Positions 39,481-50,337 of a DNA stretch of 64,000 nucleotides are shown one piece after another. The notes beneath the pieces are model-generated. The model saw only the letters and a list, made by a program, of their open reading frames with translations, made no database searches and was not told the origin of the DNA. Numbering within the stretch: position 1 is the first letter of the stretch; the number at the start of each line of letters is the position of its first letter. The position numbers and the translations under genes were made by a program. This DNA is from Epiperipatus broadwayi (taxonomy: Eukaryota > Onychophora > Udeonychophora > Euonychophora > Peripatidae). The stretch spans positions 186,001 to 250,000 of the forward strand of contig JAQFVV010006473.1 in assembly GCA_028023455.1 (NCBI GenBank). The letters run 5' to 3'.

Positions 39481-40530
39481 TTAAGTGGTATGAAGTCTTT
39501 GTATTGCTCTTCTATTAAGTGTCCAAGTCTCAGATCCATAAGTAAGAACTGGTAAAACACATTTGTTAAAAACATTCCTTTTCAAACACATAGGCATATT
39601 TCCTTTTAGTATCAAGTTATTTCTACCAAAAGCACTCCAACCAAGTTTAATTCTAAGATTAATTTTATCCAGTATGTTTCTATCTATATTAATGACCTGA
39701 TGAAGATATTTGTAACTGTTAACTTTTTCTAACTCATCATAATCAATCTTTATTTTCATATTTTGAGAAAATCGATTAAACATTACTTTAGTATTTTTAA
39801 CATTTATCTTTAGTTCTACTTTCCTAATTTCATCTGATAACTCCTGCAACATTTTCTGCAGCTTTAAAGCATTATTTTCAAAAACAACTACATCATCTGC
39901 AAAATCTAAATGACTTAAATAATCTTTATTTACTTTTAGTTCTTTAGCATTCCATTTTAATCCACAAAATACTTCTTGCAGCATTGCTGTAAAAAGTTTT
40001 GGAGATATGGAGTCACCCTGTCTTACACCCTTCTCAATGTTGACATTCTCAGTATCATTATGTAATCTAATTGTTGCTATTGCATTTTCATAAATGTTTT
40101 TCAAAATATGACAATACCCTGGATCTATACATTGATGATCCAATGCTTTAATTACTGAAGAAATGTTTATAAAATCAAATGCCTTTTCATAATCTACAAA
40201 TCCAAAACATAATGGCAACTCATATTCATTTGTCCTTTCTATAACTTCTCTCAATAACTGGATATGATCTACTGTACTAAAACCACTTTTAAATCTAGCT
40301 TGTTCTCTTGGTTGGTGGAAATCCAGTGTTTACTGTAGACAAGTTGTAATTATCTTGGTAAAACTTTTATATAAAACAGATAAAAGACTGATAGGTCTGT
40401 AATTTCTAATATATTTTTATCACCTTTTTTAAATATTAATATTAATATTGCATTCTTCCATTCATCTGGTACATCTTTATCATTTAGACATTTGGTATAT
40501 AACTTTGCTAAGAATCCCCTGATTGCAGAT
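39481..40530 (-). pseudogene. RTE LINE reverse transcriptase core
   Basis: The frame at 39481-40254 carries FVDYEKAFDFI, GVRQGDSISPKLFTAML, the catalytic LDFADDVVVF near residue 118, INVKNTKVM, VNSYKYL and LPVLTYGSETW. Further 5' on the minus strand, 40254-40530, frameshifted segments (LYTKCLNDKDVPDEWKNAI, FKKGD) give the N-terminal RT block. The whole RT is thus present but broken by at least two frame changes. The junction with the inverted endonuclease is between about 40520 and 40600. Confidence 0.85.
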
Positions 40531-40589
40531 CCAGGCTGCCATTTGATGACAACTTTTTATTTAGATACAACTGCAGATCACTTTCAAGT

Positions 40590-41250
40590 GAAGGAAGATT
40601 GCAAGAATTTGAAGAACTGTCTTATATTAAATGGGACATTATTGGACTTTGTGAAGTTAGAAGAAAAGATGAATAGACAATTGATTTAAAAAGTGGACAT
40701 GTACTCTAATAATGGCACAAATATTGGAAATACAAGTGGAGTAGGATTCATTATAAATAAAAAGTGGAAGAACAACATTGTGGAGATTGATGGTGTATTA
40801 GAAAGAGTGGCAAGATTAGTTATGCAACTTAATTTATAGCAGATACCAAATGCAGATAATTCAGGTTTATGCCCCAACAAGTTCTCATAGTGATGAAGTA
40901 GTAGAAGATTTTTGTATGGATGTACAAAGGGCTTTTGATCAGAGTAAACAACATTTTAAAATTGTTATGGGAGACTTTAATGCTAGAATTGGTAAACAAA
41001 TGAAAGCTGAAAGTGCTGTAGATAATTTTGGTTATGGTAATAGAAATGAGAGAGGACATAGACTTGTGGAGTTTGCAGAAAAAGAAAAACCTTATATTAT
41101 GAATTTTTTTTTTTGAGAAAAATGTTAAAAGGAAATGGACATGGAAGCATCCAAATGAAGGTACACCAGAATTGGATTATATTTTGACTAACAGAAAATA
41201 CATATTTCAAGATTGTAATGTTCTTAATAAATTTAACACAGGAAGTGATC
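40590..41250 (+). pseudogene. RTE LINE AP-like endonuclease, inverted relative to its RT
   Basis: On the plus strand, in shifted frames: IKWDIIGLCEVRRK (about 40625-40670, catalytic Glu), then NTSGVGFIINKKWK, MQIIQVYAPTSSHSDE from 40850, FKIVMGDFNARIGK, YGNRNERGHRLVEFA and NFF, and after a T-run indel RKWTWKHPNEGTPELDYILT and NTGSDHRLV just before 41262. These are the RTE endonuclease motifs in order, including the catalytic GDFNARIG and SDHRLV. Several frameshifts are present. Confidence 0.8.
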
Positions 41251-41325
41251 ATCGATTAGTAATTAATCCATTGTTTTATAAAATCTTTATTTTTTGTACA
41301 ATGCTTACATAACACCCATCAACAT

Positions 41326-41365
41326 CAACAGCTTTGATTGCTTCTGCAATCTTCTTCAGAACTTA
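41326..41365 (-). ncRNA. degenerate hammerhead-like motif, left arm of foldback
   Basis: On the minus strand, CTGAAGA (41359-41353) is followed by AGATTGC...GCAATC (stem II) and CAAAGC in place of GAAAC. Core damage at GAAA makes it inactive as seen. Confidence 0.4.
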
Positions 41366-41430
41366 TAACACTGTTTTATCTTTCACGTTGAGCACTGAAA
41401 CATGAAATGTGAAAGATAAAGAAATTTTAT

Positions 41431-41475
41431 AAGTTCTGAAGAAGATTGCAGGGGCAATCAAAACTGTCAATGTTA
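41431..41475 (+). ncRNA. degenerate hammerhead-like motif, right arm of foldback
   Basis: CTGAAGA (41436-41442), stem II GATTGC/GCAATC around AGGG (perfect six pairs, after one extra A), AAAAC where GAAAC is expected, then TGTC. It resembles the 28.2-kb motif in stem II and stem III. The change of the G in GAAA should abolish cleavage. Confidence 0.45.
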
Positions 41476-41590
41476 ATGGGTGTTATGTAAGCATTGTACA
41501 AAAAATAAAGATTTTATAAAAAATGGATTAATTAATTAATTAAGGCAATGTAATAAAGGAACAAATTAAGATTAAATAATCGATTAGTAA

Positions 41591-41848
41591 GATTTAAGAT
41601 AAGTGTTAATGCAAAGCTAGAGAGACAAAAATTATTAAGATAAACAATATTTACAGTTGATATCCTAATCTTCAGAAACATTTTAATGTATTTAAATTAG
41701 AACTTACAAATTGGTTTCAAGTATTAGTAGATTTTGAACATGATTCAGATTTGAATGGAATTAATATGAAAATAACTGATACACTTTTAAAAAATGGCAA
41801 CAAAGATAGTTGGTAGAAAAAAGCAGCAATTTACCAATAATATATATT
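41591..41848 (+). pseudogene. RTE LINE linker after the endonuclease, continued beyond the foldback
   Basis: Directly after the second target copy the plus strand reads RFKISVNAKLERQKLLR and, in shifted frames, FKLELTNWFQVLVDFEHD and MATKIVGRKK. These are the conserved linker words that follow SDHRLV in RTE-type ORFs. This confirms that the 316-bp block is an insertion. Confidence 0.7.
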
Positions 41849-42100
41849 GTAATGGGATGGGGGTATCGAAGTAAACATGGACTGAAACTGGGTGATGGCA
41901 AAATCATCATCAACCCCAAGTACAAAATATAAATATAAATAATCAATACTTTGAAAAATTATCTATAAGTAAATATTTAAAAATATAAAAGTATGAGATT
42001 AAAGAATCTCTGAGAACATTAAGTGATCAGCCAGCTACTCCTAAGAGCAACTACAGCATAATTAATCATCAACCAGCATTATAAATAAAAGTATGAGTAC
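41849..42100 (+). repeat. dispersed repeat, copy 1 (second copy at 45.36 kb)
   Basis: TGTAATGGGATGGGGGTATC, CTGGGTGATGG, AAATCATCATCA, TCAGCCAGCTACTC and AACCAGCATTATAA occur here and in the same order at 45358-45605. The repeat starts with TG right where the RTE sequence stops. It may be part of an LTR or another element; neither end was defined. Confidence 0.6.
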
Positions 42101-42498
42101 TCGAGAGAAATAACCATCCATCGTCATTGATGGGAATAAACAAATCAGTACAATAAATCAACAGTCAATCTCATGACTGGATTGGAAATGGGTCTTCTGT
42201 AGACCAGGCTAACTATTGAGCCTTTGCCAGCTTGGGCAATTATTTAAAGATAACTTGGATGCACCAGCTTAGTGCCCATCCATTATAATACACAATAATC
42301 AGAAATCAAATCAATAATGCTGGGACATTAAAACATGCTGATCATCATCAATGCCAGGCCACTTGTACTGGCCAACTATAAACCTAAATTTTTAATAAGA
42401 CTAAAGTAAAATAAAAAATAATAGTGCATGGGCTTTAAAGAGTATACTCTTTTGCGCCAACCAGGATGATTATTGATCATCTCTGGATGCCCAAAGCA

Positions 42499-42592
42499 CT
42501 AAACACATCCCCATGTGAACAAGAGATGATGGAATACAATTTTAACTAAACACATCCCCATGTGAACAAGAGATGATGGAATACAATTTTAA
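42499..42592. repeat. two tandem copies of a 47-bp unit
   Basis: CTAAACACATCCCCATGTGA starts at 42499 and 42546; the two units are identical as far as can be seen. Confidence 0.95.
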
Positions 42593-44756
42593 CAATTAAA
42601 TATAAGTTTATTAATAACAAAAAAAAATGATTAAGGTCTTATAAGAGTTCTGATTTTGAAAAGTATACAATAATACGTCATCACTCTGTGATTTATAAGA
42701 TTACTACAAAATTCAAGTTTTCACATTAATTTACATAATTCCTATTCAAAATTTAAATTGTTACATTGATTTACAAAATTAAAATTTACAATCCAAGTTA
42801 TTGCTATGGTTTACATATATAGGCGCACAGACGCGCGATTTATAATATACAATTAATCTATTTCAATTGGCATTCAATAACACCAACAAAAAAAATGATT
42901 AAAATTTACATGTGTTATAATTGACAACATACGCACATATACATGTGTGTGCGTGAAATAACCTATTTGACTTGCTACAAAATAATTATCAAAATCTTAA
43001 ATTATATAAAAATACAATAAATGATTAAAGTTTCAAGTTTCAGTTAAATGAAATACATTTTACATAGTAGGTTTACTGAAACTCATATTTATATAATTTG
43101 CACAGACGTGTGATATATTAATTTATCTACATAACATTTGTATTTATCACAATAAAATTATTAAAGATTATTTCGCAATTTAATCCTCTTTGCTGAATAT
43201 AATCTTTTTCTTTAAAATAAGAACTATCAAATTTTTGACAGTTAATTGATTTAAAATGTCTTTCTTTTTTCTAGTCTAAAAGATTTTTGGAAATCTTTTT
43301 CTTGATTATTAATTATAACTTTCTTTGTAGTTTTTTTCTTTCTAAATTATAAATATAACTTTAAACAGTTTTTTTTCTTCTAATAAACGATTTTAAACTA
43401 ATATCGTTTTATATATTTCTATCGGTTATAAAAATGTCATTTTACTAAGGAAATTGTTTAAAATTTCCTTATCATATATAACGCTACTCACCACCAGTTG
43501 TATATACGTTTATCCATGTTTCTCTGCCTTTCAGCAATCTGGAAGATTTTTTTCTTGGTGAGTTTGGTTTTAGTGATTGTCATCATCAGGTCAAAGTATA
43601 ATCCATCTATAATGTTGGTCCATAATTGGTCTCCCGTCTGTGTAGAACTGTTCCAGACAAGCAGCTGTCCTTTCCATGTTTAAGGCTATGAATTACAGCA
43701 CAAAGAAGTGGGTCATTTACTCCATGTGAATTCTAACTCCTACTAAGGAAAACAGTCTATTATCTTGCCTTCAACTACACCAACCTATGGTAGCTATTCT
43801 GCAAATTCTCTGGTCAGCTAAAACCAACTGCTGCACTTCATCAAGTTGCAGTAAAATATTGAAACCAATTTTTAGCTGACCGTTCTTATAAAAATTATTA
43901 TCCAGACTATGCAGTGGCCCAGTTGGCCACTGCTTAAAATGCTACAACCAGACTCCTCTGGTCAACTCTTACAAACTACAAGCAAAAACTAACTGTTCTC
44001 TTTAAAATCACTCTCCAGACTGGAGATAATTTGTTATCAGCCCTTTTTATAAAAGGTGTTATAACAACACCTTGATTAAAAACAGAGCTTTTATTTTTAG
44101 CTCTCTAATCCCTTTGAAAACATATATGTTTTAATTAATTAAAAAAATGTTCAAAAACAAGTATTGTGTTTTTACATTTCACAATGAGAATAACAATAAT
44201 AACAATACAATATTTATATGTATTAAGACCTTTTTTAAAATATTAATTTCATAATGAAATTTTATTTTAAACCCAGAATTATTTAACTCTTTACTTGTTA
44301 TTATTTTATTTTAGAAAATATAGAAAAATATCTACAAAAATTTATTCTATGTATATTTCTACTTTTCCTTTATTTTACATATATATGCACATACACTATA
44401 TTAGTGTATGCTATGTAAGCCAACTAGTTACATTGCCCCGGTCTGAGAGAAAAGGAAAATAGAAATGAAACACCTTTTTAACAATATTTTACATAATTCA
44501 CATATATAATTAAAACAAAGTTCACATCTAAAACTATGTACTCATCAATTTTTTCAGAGATCTGACAGATATCTGACAGTTAACAGAATGAATAGTGATC
44601 TGCAATTTTGAAACAAATAAAGAATCCAGCCACTGGACTGTAAGTACACAATGTACTATAAACACTAGGAGTGCTACCTCAAATAAGACACTATAAACTA
44701 CTACAACCCATGATAAAGATAATGTAAAACTATTGCAAAGCCCTCTTTCATGGAAG
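42593..44756. other. AT-rich spacer with unrecognised repeat-like patches
   Basis: Patches at 43490-44050 and 44400-44460 (TTACATTGCCCCGGTCTGAG) are less AT-rich and may belong to an LTR-type element, but no terminal repeats or domains could be shown. The frame 43498-43683 has no recognisable domain. Confidence 0.4.
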
Positions 44757-44862
44757 GTCTGGAAAATACAAAACTATGCCCTGCTTCTTTTGAGTCTTAT
44801 GGGCTGAAAATACAAACTATGCCTTGCTCCTTTTCTTTGGAGACTTAGAGGCTGAAATCATG
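44757..44862. repeat. two imperfect tandem copies, period about 48-50 bp
   Basis: GAAAATACAAAACTATGCCC ... GGCTGAAAATACAAACTATG ... GAGGCTGAAATC: the same unit is read twice with small indels. Confidence 0.7.
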
Positions 44863-45357
44863 GCAGGACTATGTTAACTGCCTTATGACAAACAATATAA
44901 AATACAAAAAATAGGTTGGAGCAAATAGTGGAGATAGAACATCCTCAGAGCTGCATGAAAACATTGCATCCTCAAGCCAATGACAAAAATCTCCATCCAT
45001 CATCAAAACTGAAAATACAGCTAAACAAACTTCAACAATCGAACACCAAATCCAACCTCCAAAATCATTAATTTTCTATTTAACTCTAAACATGAACCTT
45101 TCCAAACATACATGAAAATTACTATTTTATAATTTATAATCATCATTAATACTCTTGTCACATATTTCACAGTAATTTTTAAAGTTAATTCTGCATAAAA
45201 TGCATATTTTTTTCTTTCTCAGTCGTGGTTTGAGATCATGTTGATAATTTTGAAGTGATGATCACCAGTATGTAATCATCATCAGCCCTCATTGGGCAGC
45301 CATCTATAATGATTGTCACAGTACATGATCATCATCGGCCCTCAGTTAGGTAATCAT

Positions 45358-45605
45358 TTGTAACAGGATGGGGATATCGAAATATAGAAAAAAGTTTGAA
45401 CTGGGTGATGGAAAATCATCATCACTCCCAATTCATCAATATTTTAAATAATTTACAAAAGTATATATAAGTATAAAGATCTTTAATAATAAAATGAGAC
45501 TATAAATCTCTGTGAGCATTGAGAGATCAATCAGCTACTCAGAAGAGCAACTAAAACATAATTATAAATTCAACCAGCATTATAATAAGTCAAAGTAAGT
45601 ATAAT
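45358..45605 (+). repeat. dispersed repeat, copy 2 (first copy at 41.85 kb)
   Basis: It shares its ordered words with 41849-42090 (TGTAACAGGATGGGGATATC, CTGGGTGATGGAAAATCATC, ATCAGCTACTC, CAACCAGCATTATAA). It lies upstream of the gag-like ORF, so it could be the start of that element's LTR, but a matching downstream LTR was not found. Confidence 0.55.
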
Positions 45606-45768
45606 ACAATGTGTTGGGCCTTACTTAATGTGGCCAACATAGGAAAGACACAGCCGCTAAACGTCTAAAGAAAAGAGAAAATCTCGCACAATCTCAAAAG
45701 TATTGGGAACGATTTTTTTTTAGAGAAAAGATTTGAAAAAAGAGAAAAGAGTTTACGATTACGAAACT

Positions 45769-46430
45769 TAATAAATAAAAATTCTAAACTTTGTTTTGTT
45801 TTTGAAGTGACGTTTGTCACTACAGTAGTACTCATTTAGATTATATTAGCATATTTAAAATAAAAAAGTTTACGTTTGAGAATCTTTATAAATAAGAATT
45901 CTAAATTTTTTTTTTTTTTTTTGAAGTGACGTTTGTCACCACGATAATACTGATTAAGTTTATTTTGTCGTATATACGCATTTAATAAAAATAAAAGGCA
46001 GTATAAAAGTATAAACTGCACATTTAATAAAAATAAACAGCAGTATATAGGTATAATCAAATCTTAATATATAAGAATTTTAAACTTTATTTTGTTTTTG
46101 AAGCAACCTTCATAGCTAGAATACTACTGATTTAGATTATATATAAATATTTATAGTAGAAATAAATTAATTAAAAAAGTTAAATAAATAAAGCAATTGT
46201 AGAAAGAAATAGACTGCAGTATATTAGCGTAAACTACGTATTGTATAAAAACAGGTGGTGAATCTTAATAAATAATAACTTTAAAAACTGTATTTTGTTT
46301 TTGAAGTGACCTTTCATCACTACAGTAATATTGATTTAAATTGTTTTAGCTAGATATAAGTGGTTATAGTAAAAATAAATGATAGTATACAAGCGTAAAC
46401 TACGTATTGTATAAAAACAAGCGGCGGACT
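45769..46430 (+). repeat. four diverged tandem units upstream of the gag-like ORF, promoter-like
   Basis: The string TTTTGTTTTTGAAGTGAC recurs before about 45807, 45926, 46103 and 46306. Two copies carry a perfect 14-base palindromic GTGACGTTTGTCAC (45807-45820, 45926-45939), resembling a CRE/bZIP-type site. The last two units contain CTACGTATTGTATAAAAACA (about 46231 and 46400) with a TATA-box-like core. The arrangement looks like an enhancer/promoter of a retroelement; binding is not shown. Confidence 0.55.
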
Positions 46431-46907
46431 GCAGAAATAAAGATTTTTTTTTGTAAAAAGAGAAAAGGGAAAGTAAGTCTTTATTGAATAAAGTAGAATT
46501 GTGAAGTTGCATGATAGGGAATTTAGTTTTTGATGGCATGTAACAGTTCAGAATCGTAATACTATTCACGATCAATTTTTTTTCATTTTGTTTTGAAAAC
46601 AATTCCAATACGTGCACAATTTAATGTTAGCTTGGTTTGTATATGTTTTTATTGGTGTTTGAAGGGCGATCTCAAAATAATTTTATTATTTATAGTTAAT
46701 AAATGAATGAGAGAAATATAATTTGGAAGGGAGAAATAAATGATGGTAGGGATAAGGGAAGCTCGGTACGGCACGTGCTGAATAATTTTATGAAAAGAAA
46801 TAAGTAAAGAGAAATTAAGTTAAACAAAGTAGCTTTAAACCATAGTCTTAAGAGTTAATCAAATAAAATATAGTTAAAGCTGTATAACAAAGCAAATTTA
46901 TAATCAA

Positions 46908-47696
46908 TTGAAAATAATACTATATATGTGGACAAGATCACAGTCCAGAAAGCAAGAAAAAATAGATATGAGTGAAAAGCACAATGAAATAAATGGGGAA
47001 ATGGCAGAAGAAAGCCAGCCTCAAAGATCTAAAAGCGGAATAGAGGAAGCAATGGAGCCTCAAAGTGAAGGAAAACCCATGGGGAAAAATGAAAACTTAA
47101 TGAAAATGATGGAGATGTTTGTAAATACTATAAGACTCGACCTTAGTCAGATGTCTAATCAATTAAAAGAAAGGTTGGAGGAAATAGTACGAGATGTAGC
47201 TAAAAGGTTTGATGACTTTAGGGAAGAAATATCCTTAGGGATTGAAACAAGGTTTCAAGGTGTAGAAGAAAAATGTAGGGGCCTCCATCAGATTAATAGC
47301 GATAGGTTGGAAGAAATCCAAACAAGGCAGCAAGTAATGGAAGAAGATTGCAAGAGAATACAAGAAGTAGGCAAAAAGGTTGAAGAAAGTGAAAAAAGTT
47401 ATAGTGACAGGATAGAGAAATTAGAAATGTGCAGAGCAGTGAGCAATGATAAAATAGGGGATCTGTGTCAGACAGTTAGCTGGATTGAACAACAGATGGC
47501 AAAGATGGAAAGGTTTATCAATACTGTGAGACTTGACTTTAACCAGATGTTAAGTGAGATAAAAAATATGAGAAGGGAAATGTCAAATGAAATAGAAGAG
47601 AGATTGGAGAGAAAGGGTGAATATCTTCAACAAAGTAATAAAGAGGAGTCAGAAAAGGAGACAAAACAAGAGTACAGCCATAGCAAGGCTAAATAA
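46908..47696 (+). CDS. gag-like coiled-coil protein of an LTR-type retroelement
   Basis: A 262-residue frame; the more likely start is the internal Met at 46926 (MWTRSQSRKQEK), since short charged N termini of this kind are seen in invertebrate gag-like ORFs. Residues about 65-250 are rich in Glu/Lys with leucine/isoleucine/methionine heptads (FVNTIRLDLSQMSNQLKERL repeated later as FINTVRLDFNQMLSEIKNM), predicting a long coiled coil built by internal duplication. No capsid major-homology region and no zinc knuckle were seen. The protease frame begins 35 bases after its stop. It may be a remnant with the nucleocapsid part deleted. Confidence 0.5.
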   Translation: MKIILYMWTRSQSRKQEKIDMSEKHNEINGEMAEESQPQRSKSGIEEAMEPQSEGKPMGKNENLMKMMEMFVNTIRLDLSQMSNQLKERLEEIVRDVAKRFDDFREEISLGIETRFQGVEEKCRGLHQINSDRLEEIQTRQQVMEEDCKRIQEVGKKVEESEKSYSDRIEKLEMCRAVSNDKIGDLCQTVSWIEQQMAKMERFINTVRLDFNQMLSEIKNMRREMSNEIEERLERKGEYLQQSNKEESEKETKQEYSHSKAK

Positions 47697-47731
47697 AGAG
47701 GAGAAAGCAAAAAAAAATAACAGGGAAAGAA

Positions 47732-47926
47732 ATGTCAAATCTAGTATGTTCATGGGAAGACAGAGTACCAAACTACACTCCGCAGAACTGTCCTAAGATA
47801 ACAGTGTTGCTGGAAGAGATTGAGGGAACAGCCTTATTGGACTCAGGGAGTCAAATCTCCATGATATTGGAGGAATTATACCAGCACGTATCTGCCTACT
47901 TTATAAATTTTCTAGATTCTAAGTAG
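47732..47926 (+). pseudogene. retropepsin-like aspartic protease fragment, truncated
   Basis: The frame contains CPKITVLLEEIEGTALLDSG and SQISMI, the N-terminal half of a retropepsin fold with DSG in place of the commoner DTG catalytic triad. It should continue into the flap and ILG motif but is replaced from 47886 by a short repeat that also exists at 50338. RT, RNase H and integrase were not found downstream, so the element is truncated. Confidence 0.65.
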
Positions 47927-47953
47927 CCTAGTGGTGCTCTGTCAGCAGATATG
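47886..47953. repeat. 68-bp element with inverted ends, copy 1, at the broken end of the protease
   Basis: It starts ACGTATCTGCCTAC and ends GTCAGCAGATATG, imperfect inverted termini. TATAAATTTTCTAG and CCTAG.GG.GC.CT in the middle match the copy at 50338-50408. Confidence 0.65.
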
Positions 47954-50337
47954 GTAAGACTGGATACTTTATCATCATTTTAGTGGCCATTAAAATGGCT
48001 GCCCAGCATGTGGCATGGTGTTTAATAAACCACGAGTACCTTGAAAATTAAGCCAGTAATATTTTTTTCTGAAATCAGAATATATTTTTTGTATTATATA
48101 AAGTTATAAACTTGAATTTTGTGTAAAAAGTACTGCCAGTAAGAAAATTGTGCATATGTAGAAATAAATGCAAGGAATAAAATGTAATAATTAATATAAA
48201 TCATAATTTAAAAAAAAAAGTCTAAAATCATGTAACTTCTTTGACTTGCCTAAGTTAATAATGAAATGTAGGGAAAGGGAACTCTTGAGGGAGGAGGTGT
48301 AATCTCAGCTGGGGTGAAAAGGAAAAAATAGTCAGCATTTTTTTCTTGTAATTACTAACCAAAGTTATGTCTTTTCATTAATAACCAAAGTTTTGTCCTT
48401 TTAAAAAAAAATTAGTATAATCAATTTGTGTAACGTCATTACTAACACTAAGTAAATTCTTTTTTTTTTTTTTTAATATTTTGTTTTTTAAGGAAGTTTA
48501 CTGATATGTAATGGAATATAATATTCCGTTACATTATTTTAAAATGAAAATAAAAAGATCGTAAATAAAAATTGATTTATTAAAAAGAAAAAAAACTTAA
48601 AATTAAAAGTTGTTTAATATATATATTGTCGCACAGATGGAAAACTTAAACTATTTTAAGAAAAAGTATTTGAAAGTATTTTTTTTTGTAAAAAAGTAAA
48701 AATATAAAGATTGATATTTTAAAAATAGAAATAATGTTGATTTCTATAATCTTAGAAAATGGAAATGATTGTTTTGTTAATTAAATGATTGTTCGAAAGC
48801 AAGCTGGCCCTTGAGGCATTTAAAATAAATTAAATGGTCAGATAAGAAAATACAATGAAATTAAATGACCAACGCAAGCACAAAAATGACAGCATGGACC
48901 ATAACTGAAACATGAAAGGATTAGTGACATCTTGCTGGTTGAATCCAAAGATTGGATGATAAGAGATTAATAAAAATATAAAAGCCAAATTATTATTATA
49001 ATTGTTATCTGAGAGCTGACTATGAATATATCGTTATAACTAGCTATATTGCAGATTTTCATGATGTGGAAGTCTGCAATAAATTTAATTTTCCGGACAA
49101 CCAGCTGAGGCCTCTGGATGACAGTTCCTGACCAAATGAATGGCAAGTAGTGGTTTCATTTCAAAGAAGGACAAAATCTACGAAAGTGATCATGAAGATG
49201 GACTTCTAAATCTACTCAATCTGTAAAGTATGAACTCTTGTGTCTATCTAATAAGAACTTTTCTAAAATTGCAATTAATAGCTGAAAATAAGAACTCTTA
49301 TCTGACTTAAAGAATGCAAATTCAATTATTAATATTTTTTTTATGCAAATGTTTAAGCAATCATTTCCATTTCATTTCATTTTTTTTGTGTGTATTATGT
49401 TTTAACTAAAATGTATTAAATTTAAAGTTGGGTGTAGATAGCTGCATGGATAAAGATTAATAACTATGTTTAAATTCGTTTATGTTTAATTTAAGGGATT
49501 TTAATTTCAGGCTATTTGTTTCGTAGTTAGGGCAATGCTTGTGGAGGGATATATGGGTGTTTATATTAATGTAATGTGAAGCATGTTTAGCATACAGGGC
49601 AACGTGCCCAACTGAATGCATGACCCCAAAGAGGCAGTCATATCATTGAAATGGTCGCAGATGTATTTCCTGCACCATTGACCCCTTCTAGCTCTATGGA
49701 CAGGGATTTATAAGACGGCAGAAAGACCACTCTCCCCCATATGTAGCACTCTTTAAAAAAATTATATACATGATTCCTTAGTCAGGCAGATGCACTTTCC
49801 TGTTCTGGACATGGATCATTTCCTTCAAATAATATCACGCTGTCAGATGCACATTCCTGTCGGCATGGTTTTATGCTAGCATCTTCATATTGCATTGGTT
49901 GCAAATATATATCTGGAAGCTGACATTGGGTTGGCTATGAACTTTTAGTCTGAGATTGAATGAATGTTTTGATAAGTTTTTAATTGGAAAAAAATCTATG
50001 TAGATTATCTATGCTCGACATGCTAAAGTAAAATATAATTTAAATATCCATCTGTGTGGTCTATTTAAAATAGTAATTTAAATTTAAAAAAAATTAATGT
50101 TAAAATCTAAAAATAAATTTATTCCTCAAATTTTAAATGTGCGTTAATAAAATCTATTTGTGTGTTAATTACTGGCAGTGGCTTCTTTTATTTTATTGTT
50201 TTAAATATTAATATATTGAGAATCTAAATCTATTAAAACTTATAAAAATGTTTAAATCTCTGCTACTCTATGAGCTAGTGACATTGGGCAAATGGTCCGA
50301 ATAATATATATAAAATTTTTTTTTTGAATCTTAACTT
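47954..50337. other. AT-rich spacer with solo-LTR-like and GC-richer patches
   Basis: 48780-49260 is less AT-rich and contains AAAATATAAAAGCC (a TATA-like box near 48975) and GCAATAAATTTAATT (a polyadenylation-like signal near 49077), an order seen in LTRs; its borders were not found. 49590-49920 is GC-richer with two diverged copies of a CAGATGCACTTTCCTGTT-like word. No coding sequence. Confidence 0.35.

Larger units (their letters stand above)
41263..41578. mobile_element. foldback element inserted in the RTE endonuclease with 12-bp target duplication
   Basis: ATCGATTAGTAA occurs at 41251-41262 and again at 41579-41590, and the RTE coding sequence resumes right after the second copy. The 316-bp insert is mostly a hairpin: 41265 to about 41385 and about 41420-41535 are reverse complements (TGTACAATGCTTACATAACA side and its partner). 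A tail of about 43 bases (AAGGCAATGTAATAAAGGAA...) follows. Each arm has a decayed hammerhead-like motif. No coding capacity. Confidence 0.8.
39113..41848 (-). mobile_element. RTE-type LINE with inverted 5' (endonuclease) half
   Basis: The RT half (39157 to about 40530) is on the minus strand. The endonuclease and linker half (about 40590-41262 and 41579-41848) is on the plus strand, its 5' end facing the RT. Read along the minus strand, an inverted endonuclease part is followed by a sense RT part, the product expected from twin priming. The 3' terminus near 39115 reads GGTTGATGATATATATAAAAA in the element's sense, typical of simple RTE tails. Stops and frameshifts mark it as inactive. Confidence 0.8.

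Noticed and set aside
39690-39720. CTGATGAAGATATT on the plus strand
   Set aside because: It is antisense to RTE reverse-transcriptase coding sequence and lacks GAAA.
43560-43600. Minus-strand CTGATGATGACAATCACTAAAACC, considered as another hammerhead
   Set aside because: TAAAACC stands where GAAA is needed and no cleavable UH with pairing stems follows.
45270-45310. Minus-strand CTGATGATGATTAC, considered as a hammerhead
   Set aside because: No GAAA follows; the CATCATCA words are part of the local repeat.
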